Source: Eutypa lata | Taxonomy: Eukaryota; Ascomycota; Sordariomycetes; Xylariales; Diatrypaceae | Reading direction: 5' to 3' | Assembly (NCBI GenBank): GCA_022661535.1 | Contig: JAKULF010000011.1 | Location: forward strand, 1,922,001-1,986,000 | DNA: 64,000 nt | Notes under the pieces: model-generated | Seen by the model: only the letters and a program-made list of their open reading frames with translations | What the model was told of the DNA's origin: nothing | Databases searched by the model: none | Shown here: in pieces, positions 24,177 through 36,258 of the stretch | How positions within the stretch are numbered: the first letter of the stretch is position 1 | Layout: each line of letters starts with the position of its first letter | Position numbers and translations under genes: made by a program

Positions 24177-25049
24177 GCAGTTGCTACGATACGTAACCAG
24201 AACAATAACATGTATATACCATGGGTTGTATGTACAATATGCAGATAGATAATAGGTAGCTACAGCCTGAGGGAACAACGGGCTGCCTATCGGATCGATT
24301 ATGACTAGGTGCCTACTTTTATTACTGAAAGAGGACCTTCTGTCATAAAAATTCCCCTTTGCTTCCTTTCCTTCCCCAATCTGATATTTTCGCCTCATGG
24401 TAAAGCATTCGTATACGAGTGCTTATGCGTATCGAAATAAGGCGTCAAAGCTATGAGTGGTGGATGTATCAATACAAGCCAATATGGCTGACTGTGTCTA
24501 TAAGTAGACGTTCCGCTCACCTACATAGTAGCTGTTACCGTGATCAATCAAGCTCATTATCCTGTACTTCAGAAATGTGTATATATCAGCTCGGAATGCG
24601 ATGAATTTGCGGTTGATGTTGGAGGCCTTTATTAAACCCATATACAGCTAGGTAAATCGACACGATATAATCCTCTTCACACTGGAAGACCACTTCCTGT
24701 AGCGAATATTTGACACATACACTTGCCACAAGTCTAAATACTCTATACGCGGCGTCAAAAATATTAGGGGCACCCGGGAATTCACAGTAATTCCCACTAT
24801 TTTTTCACTCTTCTCACCAATGATGAGCATGAATGCGTGGAATTTACGTTGAAGCACGACGGCAAGTTTCTGTACACACCACAAGAGTTGGGGTGGGTCA
24901 ATGGGAATGGAGAGAGGATGCTTGTAAACAGGGAAACCTATATCTCTGCAAGTACTACACAATAGTACGAGGGGGATAGGTGAACTAGAGAGGAAGAGGA
25001 AGCCGTGAGAAGGTTCATGGCAGGAAGTATAGATACCATTACAATTATG
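24177..25049. other. Intergenic, nothing recognised
   Basis: Stops in all frames; no supported feature. Confidence 0.45.
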
Positions 25050-25965
25050 TATGGTGGCCTACGGCACCCATCATTCGGAATCTCCTCAAGAATCCACCAT
25101 CTCTAGGGCTGAAAGATAGGCGAGGCCGTGGATGGCGAAATGGAATATCCTGCAGCTTGCCAGACTGGGTACAGCATCGAGCTTGAGAAACACCCCTGGT
25201 AGTGGCCTTGTCACTGTCAGGGACACCGGTATTATCGATTCGCAGTATCCCGAACGAGTGTGATATCCTCGCCCGCGAGGGCGAGGCGGCTGTAGCCTGG
25301 GGTATTTTGCAAAGCGTCAAGTAGGGCCTGGTCCTCTCTGGAATCGGGCAACGTTGCTGGATTCTAGCGCCGTCGGCGGCCGTGGAGAATGGCCTTGATG
25401 GACGAGCTTCCTCTCAAACTGTTACTAGCACAGATTAGTGCCTTGTCTGGTAGCATATAACGGAACGCCTTACCCAAGTTCACAGGTACGTTGACTGAAC
25501 TCAGAATGCTAGCTTCGTTATCACCTGTCAATGTAAGAAGCTGTCGTACTTGATGACTTAAAGTGCTTACGATTCGTTGCTATACATTGTTCGCCATGAA
25601 GATTCACATTTTCCATCTCTGATAATATTTTCGAGCAAGACAGCTGGACCAAATTTGTCGTCTTTTTTGTTATTGGCCACTTCGTCAATAAACCCTCCAC
25701 CTAACACTGTTGTGTCGTCAGACTTGGAGAGTTCTCTGGTGCGAAATCGATGGCTTCTTGTGTGTATTGAATAACTTGATCGAGGTCCTCCATTGCTCCT
25801 GATTCTTCAAATGTATCTCTCATTTCAACCCCAAGGTAATGAAAGAGCCGTGACCGATCATGATGCTGTGTCGGAATATGATCAGTTTCTGATGGTGTGG
25901 AAACAAACTCCTGGTTATCAAGAGTCGGATGCTCGTAGCCCGCTATTATACTGTTATTGTTCCAC
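25050..25965 (-). pseudogene. Decayed TPR-CHAT protein gene
   Basis: Translated fragments on the minus strand read in order as a fungal TPR-CHAT protein. Near 25.86-25.70 kb: HDRSRLFHYLGVEMRDTFEE followed by GAMEDLDQVIQYTQEAIDFA, the usual tetratricopeptide unit of this family (GxMEDLxxAIxxxxEAIDxxPE). Near 25.42-25.24 kb: SSSIKAILHGRRR, a TAG, then DQALLDALQNTPGYSRLALA and GEDITLVRD, which resembles the segment that follows the WWIP block of CHAT domains. Stops and frame changes break every segment (TAG after APENSPSLTTQQC, another after GRRR, several after TANR), and the His/Cys catalytic block is not seen. CHAT domains are caspase-like proteases in bacterial defence; the role of fungal TPR-CHAT proteins is not settled. 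The ends are approximate. Confidence 0.6.
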
Positions 25966-26869
25966 AGTCTATTACTTGAAGCTTATTTAACGAGAATATA
26001 AGCCGGCGAGATTTAGGTTCACATTTAAATATAGGAAACTGTAGGCAGAAACTCACACCAGGCTCTAAAATAGTCGGCCACTTTGTACACACAACCCGAC
26101 CACACGCCGAGGCTCGTCAAAGCTGACTGCACAATGGGATGATATCCCTGCTCAGAATTTATCCCCTTTAGGACACAAATATTATGGTGCACCTAGGGTT
26201 TATATATATATAAACAGATCTAAAGATTGTCACCGGTGTCCTCCTGCTACTCCTCAAACCGATATCCTGAGCCATGCTCAAGTGGTTGGTATTTACGTGG
26301 TGTTTCTCCATACCTAGTCCTTAACGTGGAATCTTATGCACTTAATGAATTGCAACAAAATCGAAGCACCGAAGTTTCACGTTCCCTATCCAACTTGGCT
26401 TGTAGTACTCGGCGATCCTAATAATACCCATCTAAGTTGGCGACTTTAGTGAAACCCGAGCTGAGTTCGAGACGGCATGACTTGTTATCGCTAGAACTTC
26501 GTCGTGGCATATAAGTGTAAGACATACCAGAAACTGATTTTCTTCCATTGAGCTGTAATATCTCTTCCTATCAGTAATCGTGGGATCTCTTGGCAAATAT
26601 GGGGCTTACTGGAAGCCAAGAATCGCGAGGTACCTAGTTAGTCGACGGTTGAAGTTCACCAGTAGGAGCATCATCCTTACACGCACCACATTCATCGCAT
26701 CTGAAATAGAAATTGGTAAAATCCTGTATTGGATACTTTTCATAACGCCGCAGCGTATGAACTAGTAAAAACTAGTTGGAACCCCCTCCCCCTCCCCTCA
26801 CACAATTATTCCTCCCCCCTTCCCCTTTCTCTCCCCTTCCACCTCTCTCCACCTCTCTCCTCCCCCCCC
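25966..26869. other. Intergenic
   Basis: No gene recognised. A pyrimidine-rich stretch (CCCCCTCCCC, CTCTCTCC) at 26785..26875 lies directly at the 3' end of the ALG14 gene. Confidence 0.5.
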
Positions 26870-28319
26870 CTACTCCTCATCCTGAGGAACAACCGCCTCA
26901 GACGGGCGGACCACGAAGTTCGATGCCAGCACCCTCCCGTAGCGTTGAGCTAGGGAGGCGTGCTGCACGAGGAACAGGTCCGCCACGTCCGAGTGGTGAA
27001 CGAGGCGCCCGGTCAGGCTAAGGCTTTGCACCTTAGCGAAGCTCTCTACATACACCGTGTGCATGTATTGGGTCGGGATCAATTCGACCTGTAACATTCG
27101 GAGTTAGCCATTTGTTTTTTGGACGATCTAGCGATGATTTGGGAGGTCTAAGCCATGTTATAGGAGCAACAACTCTCCTTGACAAAGAAATATGCTTCCG
27201 AAAAATGATATACGGGGGCAAAAAAGAAAAAAGAAAGAAGAAAAAAAAAAAACATATATAAAACAAATATAAAAATAAAAAACTCCCCAAATGACTTTGA
27301 GAGTTACTTACCATCTTGCAGAAGTGGATGACGGCGAGGACGAGAAAGCCCGTGCCGGGACCGTTGGTCACCACGACCTTCGGGAATCGCCAGTCTGGTC
27401 GTCTCTTCTCCATGAGGGCCGGACACTCCTGGAAGAGGATCTTGGCGATGCTGACGAGGCTCATGACGGCGGTGTAGGGGGTAGACATCCAGCTCTGGTG
27501 AACCTTTCTGGCTCGCTTGACCTCGAGGACGTCGAATAGGCCGGGCTCCTCGCCCAAATGCAAGAGACGGTCGCCAATTCGCTTCTCCAGATCGAGAATT
27601 CGTCGTTTGGTCATGCCATCGTCCTCGTTGACGATGTAGCGTCGGAACGTTCCGGGAGAGGGTCGAATGCTGTGCTCAATCATCGAGATGATCTCGGTCG
27701 TGTGACCGCCAGAACCCATGATGAACATTAGAAAACTAGGGCCAGGCACGAGATTGGTCGAAGAGACCTCATGGATGGATCTTCGCTGAGAGACGAGGGT
27801 GTAGTGACGTTTCTAATGTATGTTAGAATGACGTCAATCAGAGAATCAGGATGATATACATACCACTAAGTAACCAGGGACACCGAAAACGAAACCGAGG
27901 AACGGGATAACCGAACCGATCAGGAGACCAATAATTGCCCAGGCGCCAAGAACAGACGTCATGAGCACGAAAAAAGTCGTGAGAAGACCTGGCAGAAGAC
28001 GCATACCATCGTTGAAAGCGATCGAAAAGGAATCTCGGCCGCCGTCACCACCGGGGGCGCCGAAGAGGTTGCCGTCCATCTCGATACACTGTTGATGGGA
28101 TTTCTCTCGAAAGATGGGTGGGAGCTTTGCTAGTTGTTCTTCGGATAGTAATGATGAGGATGAGGATGAGTGTTTGGTAGTAGATGAAGAACTGTAGATT
28201 GAAGCTGACCTGTGATGAACTTGGGAAGATCGTGAGGCTGCTGATGTAGGCGAGGGGTAGTGTGGTGGACCCGCATTAGGGGAGGGCTGTTGGCCCAACT
28301 GGGCTGGACGGGGGGCCAT
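26870..28319 (-). CDS. ALG14: ALG14 subunit of UDP-GlcNAc transferase (N-glycan lipid-linked precursor)
   Basis: Exons (minus) 28319..27864, 27812..27312 and 27088..26870 give 391 aa; all joins are phase 0 with GT-AG ends. The core starts at FLMFIMGSGGHTTEIISMIE, the ALG14 signature. It continues through YIVNEDDGMTKRRILDLEKR, the RRPDWRFPKVVVTNGPGTG block, and the C-terminal IPTQYMHTVYVESFAKVQSL and VRPSEAVVPQDEE. ALG14 is the membrane anchor that recruits the catalytic ALG13 to the ER cytosolic face for the second GlcNAc addition to dolichol-PP-GlcNAc. The N-terminal ~150 residues (Ser-rich, then hydrophobic segments such as LLTTFFVLMTSVLGAWAIIG) make it longer than yeast ALG14 (about 237 aa). 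Translation might begin at an internal Met such as the one in MDGNLFGAPGG. The second intron holds a poly-A tract. Confidence 0.87.
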
Positions 28320-30703
28320 GTTGGAAATAAAAGCGGATCAGAAAGGTTCTCCTGCCATATATTCTATAGTCGACGACAAACCCCTCCGCTTTCGAAGTAC
28401 GTTTGGTTATTTCTGAGCCTCCTTTATATCAACTTGACTGGTATCAAGCTTAGACGTAACGCTGCACCGACCAACCATACACTGCTAGTGACGTCGGTAC
28501 TATAGTGATGAACAAATGTGCGGCGGGAATACCCCTATGTTCATAGGAGGTGAAAGAATATATCCGCACTCAAAGTCAGCATATTTGAGCCACCCTTTGT
28601 TCAAGTATTCGAAACTGTCCTGTATATGTCGAGTTTACAGTTCTAAGCTGCGGGCAAGGAGCTGGCTTAAGGATCGCTGGCACCCGCCTCGACTATACGC
28701 TAGGAATTGGCTTTAGTATCGCTGGTACCCGCCTCGGGAATATGCCAAGGGATATCTTGAGTATCCTCGGCACCCGCCTCAAGAATATGCTAGGGATACT
28801 CTTGAGTATCCGTGGCACCCGCCTCCAGAGTATGCTGGGAATTGTCTTCAATATCACTGGCACCCGCCTCGACAGTAGGATAGGGGCTGTCCTGAATATC
28901 ACGAGCACCCGCCTCGACAATACACTAAGAATTGTCTTCAGTATCGCTGGCACCCGCCTCGGGAGTAAGCTAAGGGACGTCTTAAGTATTACTAGCACCC
29001 GCCTCGAACTAGCACCCGCCTCGACAGTATATGGAACTGTCTTCAATAATATTAGCACCTGTCCCAACAATATGCAGCACTGTCTTTCATATTACCGACG
29101 CTCACTTCGACAAGATACGGGATTGTCCTTTGTATCACTGGCTCCCGCCCCGACAATAAGCTAGGGGCTGTCTCTAGTATCACCAGCACCCGCCTCAATA
29201 ATAGACTTTGAGTATAACCCCTGAGTCAATTGGGCCACGACATTTACGGGGCATCTGAGACCGAGAATATCACTTCTTGACATGAGATATCCACTATCAG
29301 AATCTCAGATCGCCGATGTCTATGTCCTAACTCAGCCAGTCAGCAACTAGTCTCTATTAAGAACTTGAAAGGGACGTCATGAATGTTGCCTATGAGTACT
29401 GGTTCATGAGGCGAGTCCAACCCGTGGGTTATTCCCGCCGTTTGGAGAGCAAGCTGAATAGGTGGACCATGCCAGCCACTTAGAGATAGCATCAGCAATG
29501 AATTAGGAGAGACCACCCAAAGGCTGTGAGCTTCTTTTGAGTACTCTATGTGCTCTACATGGCTCAGAGATAAACAGTATCCCCCCAACAATGAAAAGGG
29601 ATGGTACCTAGCACGCCTTATGCCCAGAAATGTGTCATCTTACAGTAAGACTCAAAGACATGGGCTAGCGCAGAGAGAAGTCTCGTCCATCTTGAATTCT
29701 GGAGCTCATGGAACGACAATGGCTGCGGTCTCGGTCTGCATGAGATGAACTCCGTGCAGAGAAACCGGACAATCGACCAAACCAAAGAGTATGGATTGCG
29801 GCATCACATCATGAAGTGGCATGAAGAAAGATGGGGTTATGGCCGCAATCTGTGCTCTCAAGTTCAAGAAACCGGAGTGATGGGATTCACAAGCACTGTA
29901 TATGCTTATGAAAGGAACGTTTTGGAAGCCAATGAGAACAGCATTGTCTAGTAGCTTGGTGACGTGCCTAGCTAGACCGAGACGAAGACTGGAATCGATG
30001 AGAATAGTAAGAAAGAGTTGAACTCACCTTTTAAATGGACTAGAAGATGCCCTATATTGATGGACAGTATAATGTCTCTCTTAACGGATGGGAGGAAACC
30101 CTTAGAGAACTGTCGCCTCAAAGTGAGGGGTGGTTGTAGAATTATTCTTCAGCCCTGTTGATGATTAACATGAAGATCAGATGGGGATGGGGTACCTGCA
30201 TAAGCTGTTTGTTAACTGAACCAGTTCGGGTACTGTGTACGTGGTGGAAATACTATATGTGGCCTAGCGCCTTGGCATATTAGATTGATTCCTGAGGTCC
30301 TTATCGACCGATAAGAGGTACATTATCAACAGCGTCACTGGTCTACCTACATAGAATCGCGCTATCGCGTTATCATACTAGTGTTGTTGACCCGATATTT
30401 TGTTTCCCAGGGATTCGATTGCACCCGAAGAAACATCAGCCCGAGCTTGAACTACGAAGTATAAATTTACTACCTACCCATTGTCACCCCTATAACGAGC
30501 TAGAGCCACCGAATTATAATAGGAACCCGAAACAACCAGAATCTACGAAGCAATAGCAGACACTAGCAACCTTCTATCAAACTCGAAATTGTCGTGAGCT
30601 CGAGAGCATCAATGACATAATTCATTTCTCGTCCGGGGAATAATAATCAGCTTGTGGAGGTTCGCTGCTACTCGGTACCATATCCCGGACGAGGTCAGAT
30701 ATC
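28320..30703. other. Intergenic with minisatellite
   Basis: Divergent upstream regions of ALG14 (-) and the Ima1-like gene (+). Apart from the 45-bp tandem repeat (separate entry), no gene is supported. Short ORFs at 29.34-29.95 kb resemble no family I recognise. Confidence 0.5.
28636..29205. repeat. Minisatellite, 45-bp unit, about 12-13 copies
   Basis: The core CACCCGCCTC recurs at 28681, 28726, 28771, 28816, 28861, 28906, 28951 and 28996, exactly 45 bp apart. It then recurs at 29013 (a 17-bp truncated unit), with degenerate copies near 29056, 29101, 29142 and 29187. The unit is CACCCGCCTC followed by about 35 nt ending in GTATC(A/G)CTGG. Because 45 is a multiple of 3, a 15-residue repeat stays open on both strands: GTRLxxxLGIxxSI-like on + (28742..29164) and RRVPxILKxIPSxL-like on - (29070..28693). 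Confidence 0.95.
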
Positions 30704-33174
30704 ATGGCACCTTTGCGCTCGAGGAAGCGCTTAGCCTGCTTCTACTGCGGCAAGAGGTCAAATCTACAATTCGAAGGTCAGAAATCATTTGACTGCCGCT
30801 ATTGCGACGCGACGAACTGGTTGGACGAGGTAAGCATCTCGAATTTGGATTTTTTAGTTCGCGTAGCTAATATATTGTTAGCATGGAAATATTACCGATG
30901 TGCCTTCTTCGAACCTGGAACGAGAACCTGCCCCCGTTCAGTATGCCATCCCTCGAGCCTCGACCCGCTCGCCATCGCCGACATTACTACTTGACGGAGC
31001 AGCAGCGATCTTCTGCGACAAGTGCTTGAGGAACCAGCATCTTGTCACGAGTGTGCTAGCACAATATGAATGGCCGGACGAACCCACCGGTCCCGAGGCT
31101 TCTGCCGCCGAGCGGAAGTTCTGGGCCCTGCGGAAAGACATGGAGAGGAGGTATCCACAGATGTGCGCGGACTGCGAACCGAAAGTAGAAAAGGGACTTC
31201 GCGAAGCAAGCTATACGGCGCGAACAGATCACCTGAGACGGATGATGGACCGGACGCGAACGCAACGACAAGAAGTAAAGCAAAGGGGAATATTAGACCT
31301 AGTCGACATGACAGGGAGATGGATCTGGCATATGGGCTACATCCTCCAGTTCTGGTGGCACGCCGCCGTTCTTCTCTCCATATTCGACCAGTACTATTCT
31401 TCAGCAGACCCAAACTCGTGGATGTCGCTGGTATTGCGGACAGCCAGCCGCGCGGGTGTTCACAAGCTACCCGACGGGGATGGTGTTATTAGGTGGGCGA
31501 TCAATATGAGCATGTGCTCTCTGCCATGGAATCCACGTTTTAAGCAAACGATACGAGGGTTTACGACGCATATAATTGGTTTCAAGGAGTGGTACATGTA
31601 CCAAATCCTCACTCTCCTTATCCGCTTCGCCTGTCTCTCAATATCTCTGCATAGCAGGTCGACCAGTTTGCCAGCGACGACCATGCTTGGGGCCCAACTC
31701 GTCTTGTGTCTTTTGATGATTTACGTAAGTGATATTCCCGAGGATAGAAAATTGTACTTTGCTAATTCATCCATAGATCCGCCAGATAGCTCCGAAATCA
31801 ATACGGACAGACACAACGCCCTTGTTTCAGCCAGGATTCAAACCAAATACACCACAAAAGACCGATAAGATCGATAAGAAACCCGTTCTACGAAAGGATC
31901 CTAATGACTTGGGAGGTATTCTCGACGATATCCTCCAGTCACCCTCAGCACCTCCATCCGAACCTACGAGTTCACCAACCCAATTTAGGCATCAAAACGG
32001 CACAAGAACCAGCCATCAGGCATCAGGCAGCTTCTACAACGGATATGTACAGCGCAATGGGCCCAACTCATCATTCGGCGCCCTGGATCTATCTGACCCG
32101 CCAATTCCTAAGCCAGCCGAACCGCAAGTCCAATATGACGAAGAAATGGACTGGTCGCCATCCGCGTCCCAGCACCGCGCATTCAGCACCTACAACCCAT
32201 ACAAAGTTAAGAACACAAACCCGCGCTTCAGCGACACGCCGATAGAGCCTAAGCCCGGCCCGATCTGGTACAAAGTGCCGCCGGCGCCGACGACACCCGC
32301 GCAGAGGCTCCGCAATCCACCGATGAAGCCCATCATCCGCGAGAGCCCCAAGGAGACGAAGGAGAACTTCTTCCAGCAGAGCAACAACAACAACAACAAC
32401 GCCCGGGGACGACGCGTCGAGATCGGGTCGCCAGGTCGGCCCTCGGCGGCGGCAGCGCCCGACACTACTATCTTCGCGAACCCCAAGTTCTACGCCCCGG
32501 AGCCCCATGACGACCCCCGCGACGGCCTGACGCACATGTTCGCCAGCTCATTCAGCATCAGCCCGAGTCCCGAGCAGCAGGAGGGGCGGCGAAAAGCGAT
32601 GGCGGCTCGGAAAATCGGCGGTGGCGTCTCTTCGTTCTTCGCGCGACTGGGGAACAGCAATGGCAACAACAATAATAATAATAATACCTCGAAATCGTCA
32701 CCTTCCCCGCAACGGAATCGCTCCGTAGATCGCGCCGTCGAGCTCGTCGTCCTACTCGCGGCTCTCGCAGCTTGGATCCGTGCCCTTGGTATGCAACAGC
32801 AGCGACAGCAACAGCAAGATAATAGCCGGGCCGAAGATGTGGTGGTAACGGCAGCGCTGCATGGACTTCCTGTCGCCCTCACTTCGCTTGCCGCCTGTCT
32901 CCTAGTCTCGATCCGGCTCGCTGCTGATCTACTAGCCGATGAGCAGATTCAGCGTGGTGACAACAAGCCTCCACCCTCTGTGCTTGCACCCTCCTGGGCG
33001 AATCTGGGGTGGTTGCAAGTCGTCGCGGCGCTTCTGCTTATGTGGACTGTTTGGTCCGGTGGGGCGGCGGGCGGCGGCGGCGGTGATGGTGACGGAATCA
33101 GCTCCTGTGGCGTCTATGGTAATGCGCTTTTTGGTGTCGTCATTGCGCACCAGATGTGGCATGTATTTGCCTAA
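30704..33174 (+). CDS. ima1: Ima1-like integral inner nuclear membrane protein (NET5/Samp1 family)
   Basis: Exons 30704..30829, 30882..31724 and 31777..33174 give 788 aa; both introns are 52 nt with GT-AG ends. N-terminal zinc-binding region: CFYCGKRSNL and CRYCDATNWLDE, then FCDKC and CADCEPKVEKGLREASY. That is the Ima1 N-terminal domain arrangement of paired Cys motifs. Hydrophobic segments lie at MGYILQFWWHAAVLLSIF, MYQILTLLIRFACLSISL, MLGAQLVLCLLMIYI and several near the C-terminus (AVELVVLLAALAAW, LTSLAACLLVSIRL, LQVVAALLLMWTVW). A Pro/Ser/Asn-rich, probably disordered middle (with NNNNN runs from AAC/AAT repeats) lies between. In fission yeast Ima1 links heterochromatin to the nuclear envelope and microtubules. 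Complete, with no break seen. Confidence 0.85.
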
Positions 33175-34961
33175 GTTGTATAAGTTGCCTAGCTCGCATG
33201 ATGCGAGAAACGGGTGATGGGTGGGTAGACAGGCAGGGGCTGGTGGTTCACTAATCCCTCGCCAGTTTGTTGTAGAGTATATTTATTTGTATAAAATTGC
33301 ACGGGTATGGATATGAAATGAATCGAGGACAATGACATAGGATGGAAAGGGGGATGGATGTCTGTATGGACGGACGGACGGGCATGATGGTTTGGTTATT
33401 CTTGTCTTGTCATACACATGGCATTCACTGCATTGCCGGGCGTTAAAATGCATTTGTTGTTTTGGACTATTTCTCCCCCTACTACTGGTATATGGATGCA
33501 TGGATGCATGAGGGAACGAATGATTGAAGCCTGGAGACAAGTTTTGGATTTGGCTTATAGGGGTCAGGATACGATAGGATGGGAGGAAGCTGAAGCGATA
33601 GAATCAAACATGGTCTTTGGAGTCTAGATGCATCCCCCGTTATTATCTCCTAACTACTTCGTAATGCGTTGCAATACACATCAATTACGTAGTTAGTTAG
33701 ATGTTCAGAGTTTGGATAAGAGAATGGATGGATAATTAAGTGTATGTAATGACGACAATACAGTACCTTTGGATTACGTTCCTTCTAACTAGCCTCTAGT
33801 ATAGGAGCTAATCGACGCGGGCATAATTGTCAGATTGCCTTCTTCTCCCTACCGTTCGTAGAGATCCCCTTTCTCTTATTCGTCGTCAGTTTTGCTCTGT
33901 AATAGTAAAATTCCGTCCCAGTTGGGAAATACAAGTCGTGCCACGAATCGCCTCAGTCGTCTGACCAATAGACGATTTCGAAGGGAATTCCGGGAAGGGG
34001 AAATTAGGTGGTTGTTCTTTTAAGTTTAGTCGCTGGCCGAAGGCGATTTTATGCTCATAAGGAGCGGCTGGGTTTGCAATGATTGGCTACTTAAGTGTGC
34101 ATGCCTAACTTACTTTTAAATGGAGCTACATCAACAGCCAGATAAATGTTCACGGAATTGATGGCATTTATCTAGATAGTTAATGTGTTGCAGAAAGGCT
34201 TATGTTCTATAGATATGTATTTAATATAAATCACTGTAACACAACTTAAGCTCACCGCAGCCTTACTCGTCACCAACATATATATAGTGACACGGCAGCT
34301 ACAGAATAACTATCTATCTATCCAGGGGTTTGGTTTGGCTGTCAGGGAACCCGCGGGTTTCTGCCCCCCACGAGCGCGGTACCTAGTCGCACGACCCGGG
34401 GCGGGGCTGGTGGGATGATTTTTGATGGCCTGCATGTAACGCCACAACCTCCGACCCACTGAATTTCAATCCCGAGATGGAAGTGGCAGAAGCGCGGAAA
34501 AGACAGAAGGATATTCAAAGCTAAAACAAAAACAATTTAACACTAGAAAGGAGCCTTCCGCTCGATCCGCACGTCAAGTCAAGCCACCTGAATTGAAGAC
34601 TGAGACCCCTAACTAAAATTATTCGATAAACAGGCTCATTTCGTTATTTTTTCCATTCCGTAACTACCTCTACCTACCTGTTTTGCTTGTTTCTCTTTTC
34701 GCGAAACATCCAATCCTTCCGTCCCGTCGCCGTTCCAATCCCCTACTCAATATCCCCTCCCCTGTTCTTTACTCTGCGATCGGTGTCGATTGTGCAGAGT
34801 AGAGTAGATTTAACGTTTTGGTTTTCTCACCTGGTTCCTTGTAGAATAATTAGGTAGACCGCTACCAATTTTGGGTTGCCTGTTTGTTTGTCACTCCTTC
34901 TTACTATTTTACAACCGGGAAATTCGCAATTCGCACAACGCACGCACGCACAAACGCAACG
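33175..34961. other. Intergenic
   Basis: The region upstream of SCS7 is long, with pyrimidine-rich stretches close to the start codon. No gene recognised. Confidence 0.5.
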
Positions 34962-36258
34962 ATGCCGGGCCGAACACTACCCACGCTGACCCAGGCCGAG
35001 GTCGAGTCTCACAACACGGCCAAGTCCTGCTACGTCACCATGGGCGCCAACGTCTACGACGTGACCGACTTCCTGGACTCGCACCCGGGCGGCGAGGACC
35101 TGGTGCTGGACTGGGCCGGCAAGGACATCACCGCCATCCTGAAGGACGAGGACTCCCACACCCACTCCGAGACGGCCTACGAGGTGCTGGACGACTCACT
35201 CGTCGGCTTCCTCGTGACCGACAAGCTCAAGCTCAACGGCAGCGTCCAGAAGGCCATCGGCGACCCCCAGATCAACGGCGAGGTGAACGAGTACGTGCAC
35301 CCGCGGACGGGCATGTCGTGCGCCGAGGACCTGAGCCGCGACACCGACCTCGACACCGACTACAAGACGCACAAGTTCCTCGACCTCAACAAGCCGCTCC
35401 TGATGCAGGTCTGGTTCGGCGGTTTCAGCAAGGCGTTCTACCTGGACCAGGTCCACCGCCCGCGCCACTACCGGGGCGGCGCCTCGGCGCCGCTCTTCGG
35501 CAACTTCCTCGAGCCCCTCAGTCTGACGCCCTGGTGGGTCGTCCCCATGGTCTGGTTGCCTTGCGTCGCGTACGGCACCTACCTCGCCTACGACGGCTTC
35601 GATAACCCCCTGACAGAAGTCGCCTACTGGCTGTTTGGCCTTTTCCTCTGGAGTTTGGTCGAATACATCTTGCACCGATTTTTATTCCATCTCGATGAGT
35701 ACGTCTACACGCATTTCCCAACATTTTACTCCTCCCCCTGCAATCTACCCATTCACATCTACGTTATATGTAAACAATGCTAACCACCCACCTCTTTACA
35801 GATGGCTCCCCGATAACCGCGTCGGCCTCACCCTCCACTTCCTCCTACACGGCGTGCACCACTACCTGCCCATGGACAAGTACCGACTCGTAATGCCACC
35901 GACGCTGTTCGTAGTGCTGGCAACGCCGTTCTGGAAGCTGGCCCACGCGATCTTCTACTGGCACTGGCACACGGCGACGGCGGTCTTCTGCGGCGGTATC
36001 TTCGGCTACATCTGCTACGACCTGACGCACTACTTCCTCCACCACCAGAACCTGCCCCTCTGGTACCGCGAGCTCAAGAAGTACCACCTCGCCCACCACT
36101 TCCTCGACTACGAGCTCGGCTTCGGCGTCACCAGCAAGGTCTGGGACCGCGTCTTCGGCACCGAGCTCGCCACCAGCACCGACGCCGCTAAGGGCAAGGC
36201 GAACGCCAAGGTCAACGGCAAGGCGGCTGCTGCTAATGGCATGGCTAAGACCAAGTAG
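34962..36258 (+). CDS. SCS7: Sphingolipid fatty acid alpha-hydroxylase (SCS7/FA2H)
   Basis: Exons 34962..35698 and 35802..36258 give 397 aa, with GTACGT and TTACAG ends. Residues ~5-85 form a cytochrome b5 domain with the haem-ligand motif DSHPGGEDLVLDWAGKDIT. The membrane hydroxylase part carries the histidine clusters that bind the di-iron centre: HRFLFHLDE, HFLLHGVHHYLPMD, HYFLHHQNLP and YHLAHHFLDYELGFGVT. Hydrophobic segments surround them. Family role: alpha-hydroxylation of the very-long-chain fatty acyl part of ceramides in the ER, using cytochrome b5. An in-frame ATG at 34884 would add 26 residues, but the start at 34962 gives the usual N-terminus. Lys/Ala-rich low-complexity tail. 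Very GC-rich at third codon positions, like other highly expressed genes here. Confidence 0.95.

Noticed and set aside
28636..29205. CRISPR-like regular repeats
   Set aside because: Units are contiguous 45-bp repeats with no unique spacers, in a fungal genome. It is a minisatellite.
34977..36099. Long antisense ORFs across SCS7 (for example 35196..35675)
   Set aside because: GC-rich third positions of the real gene leave the antisense frames open; no protein family was recognised in them.
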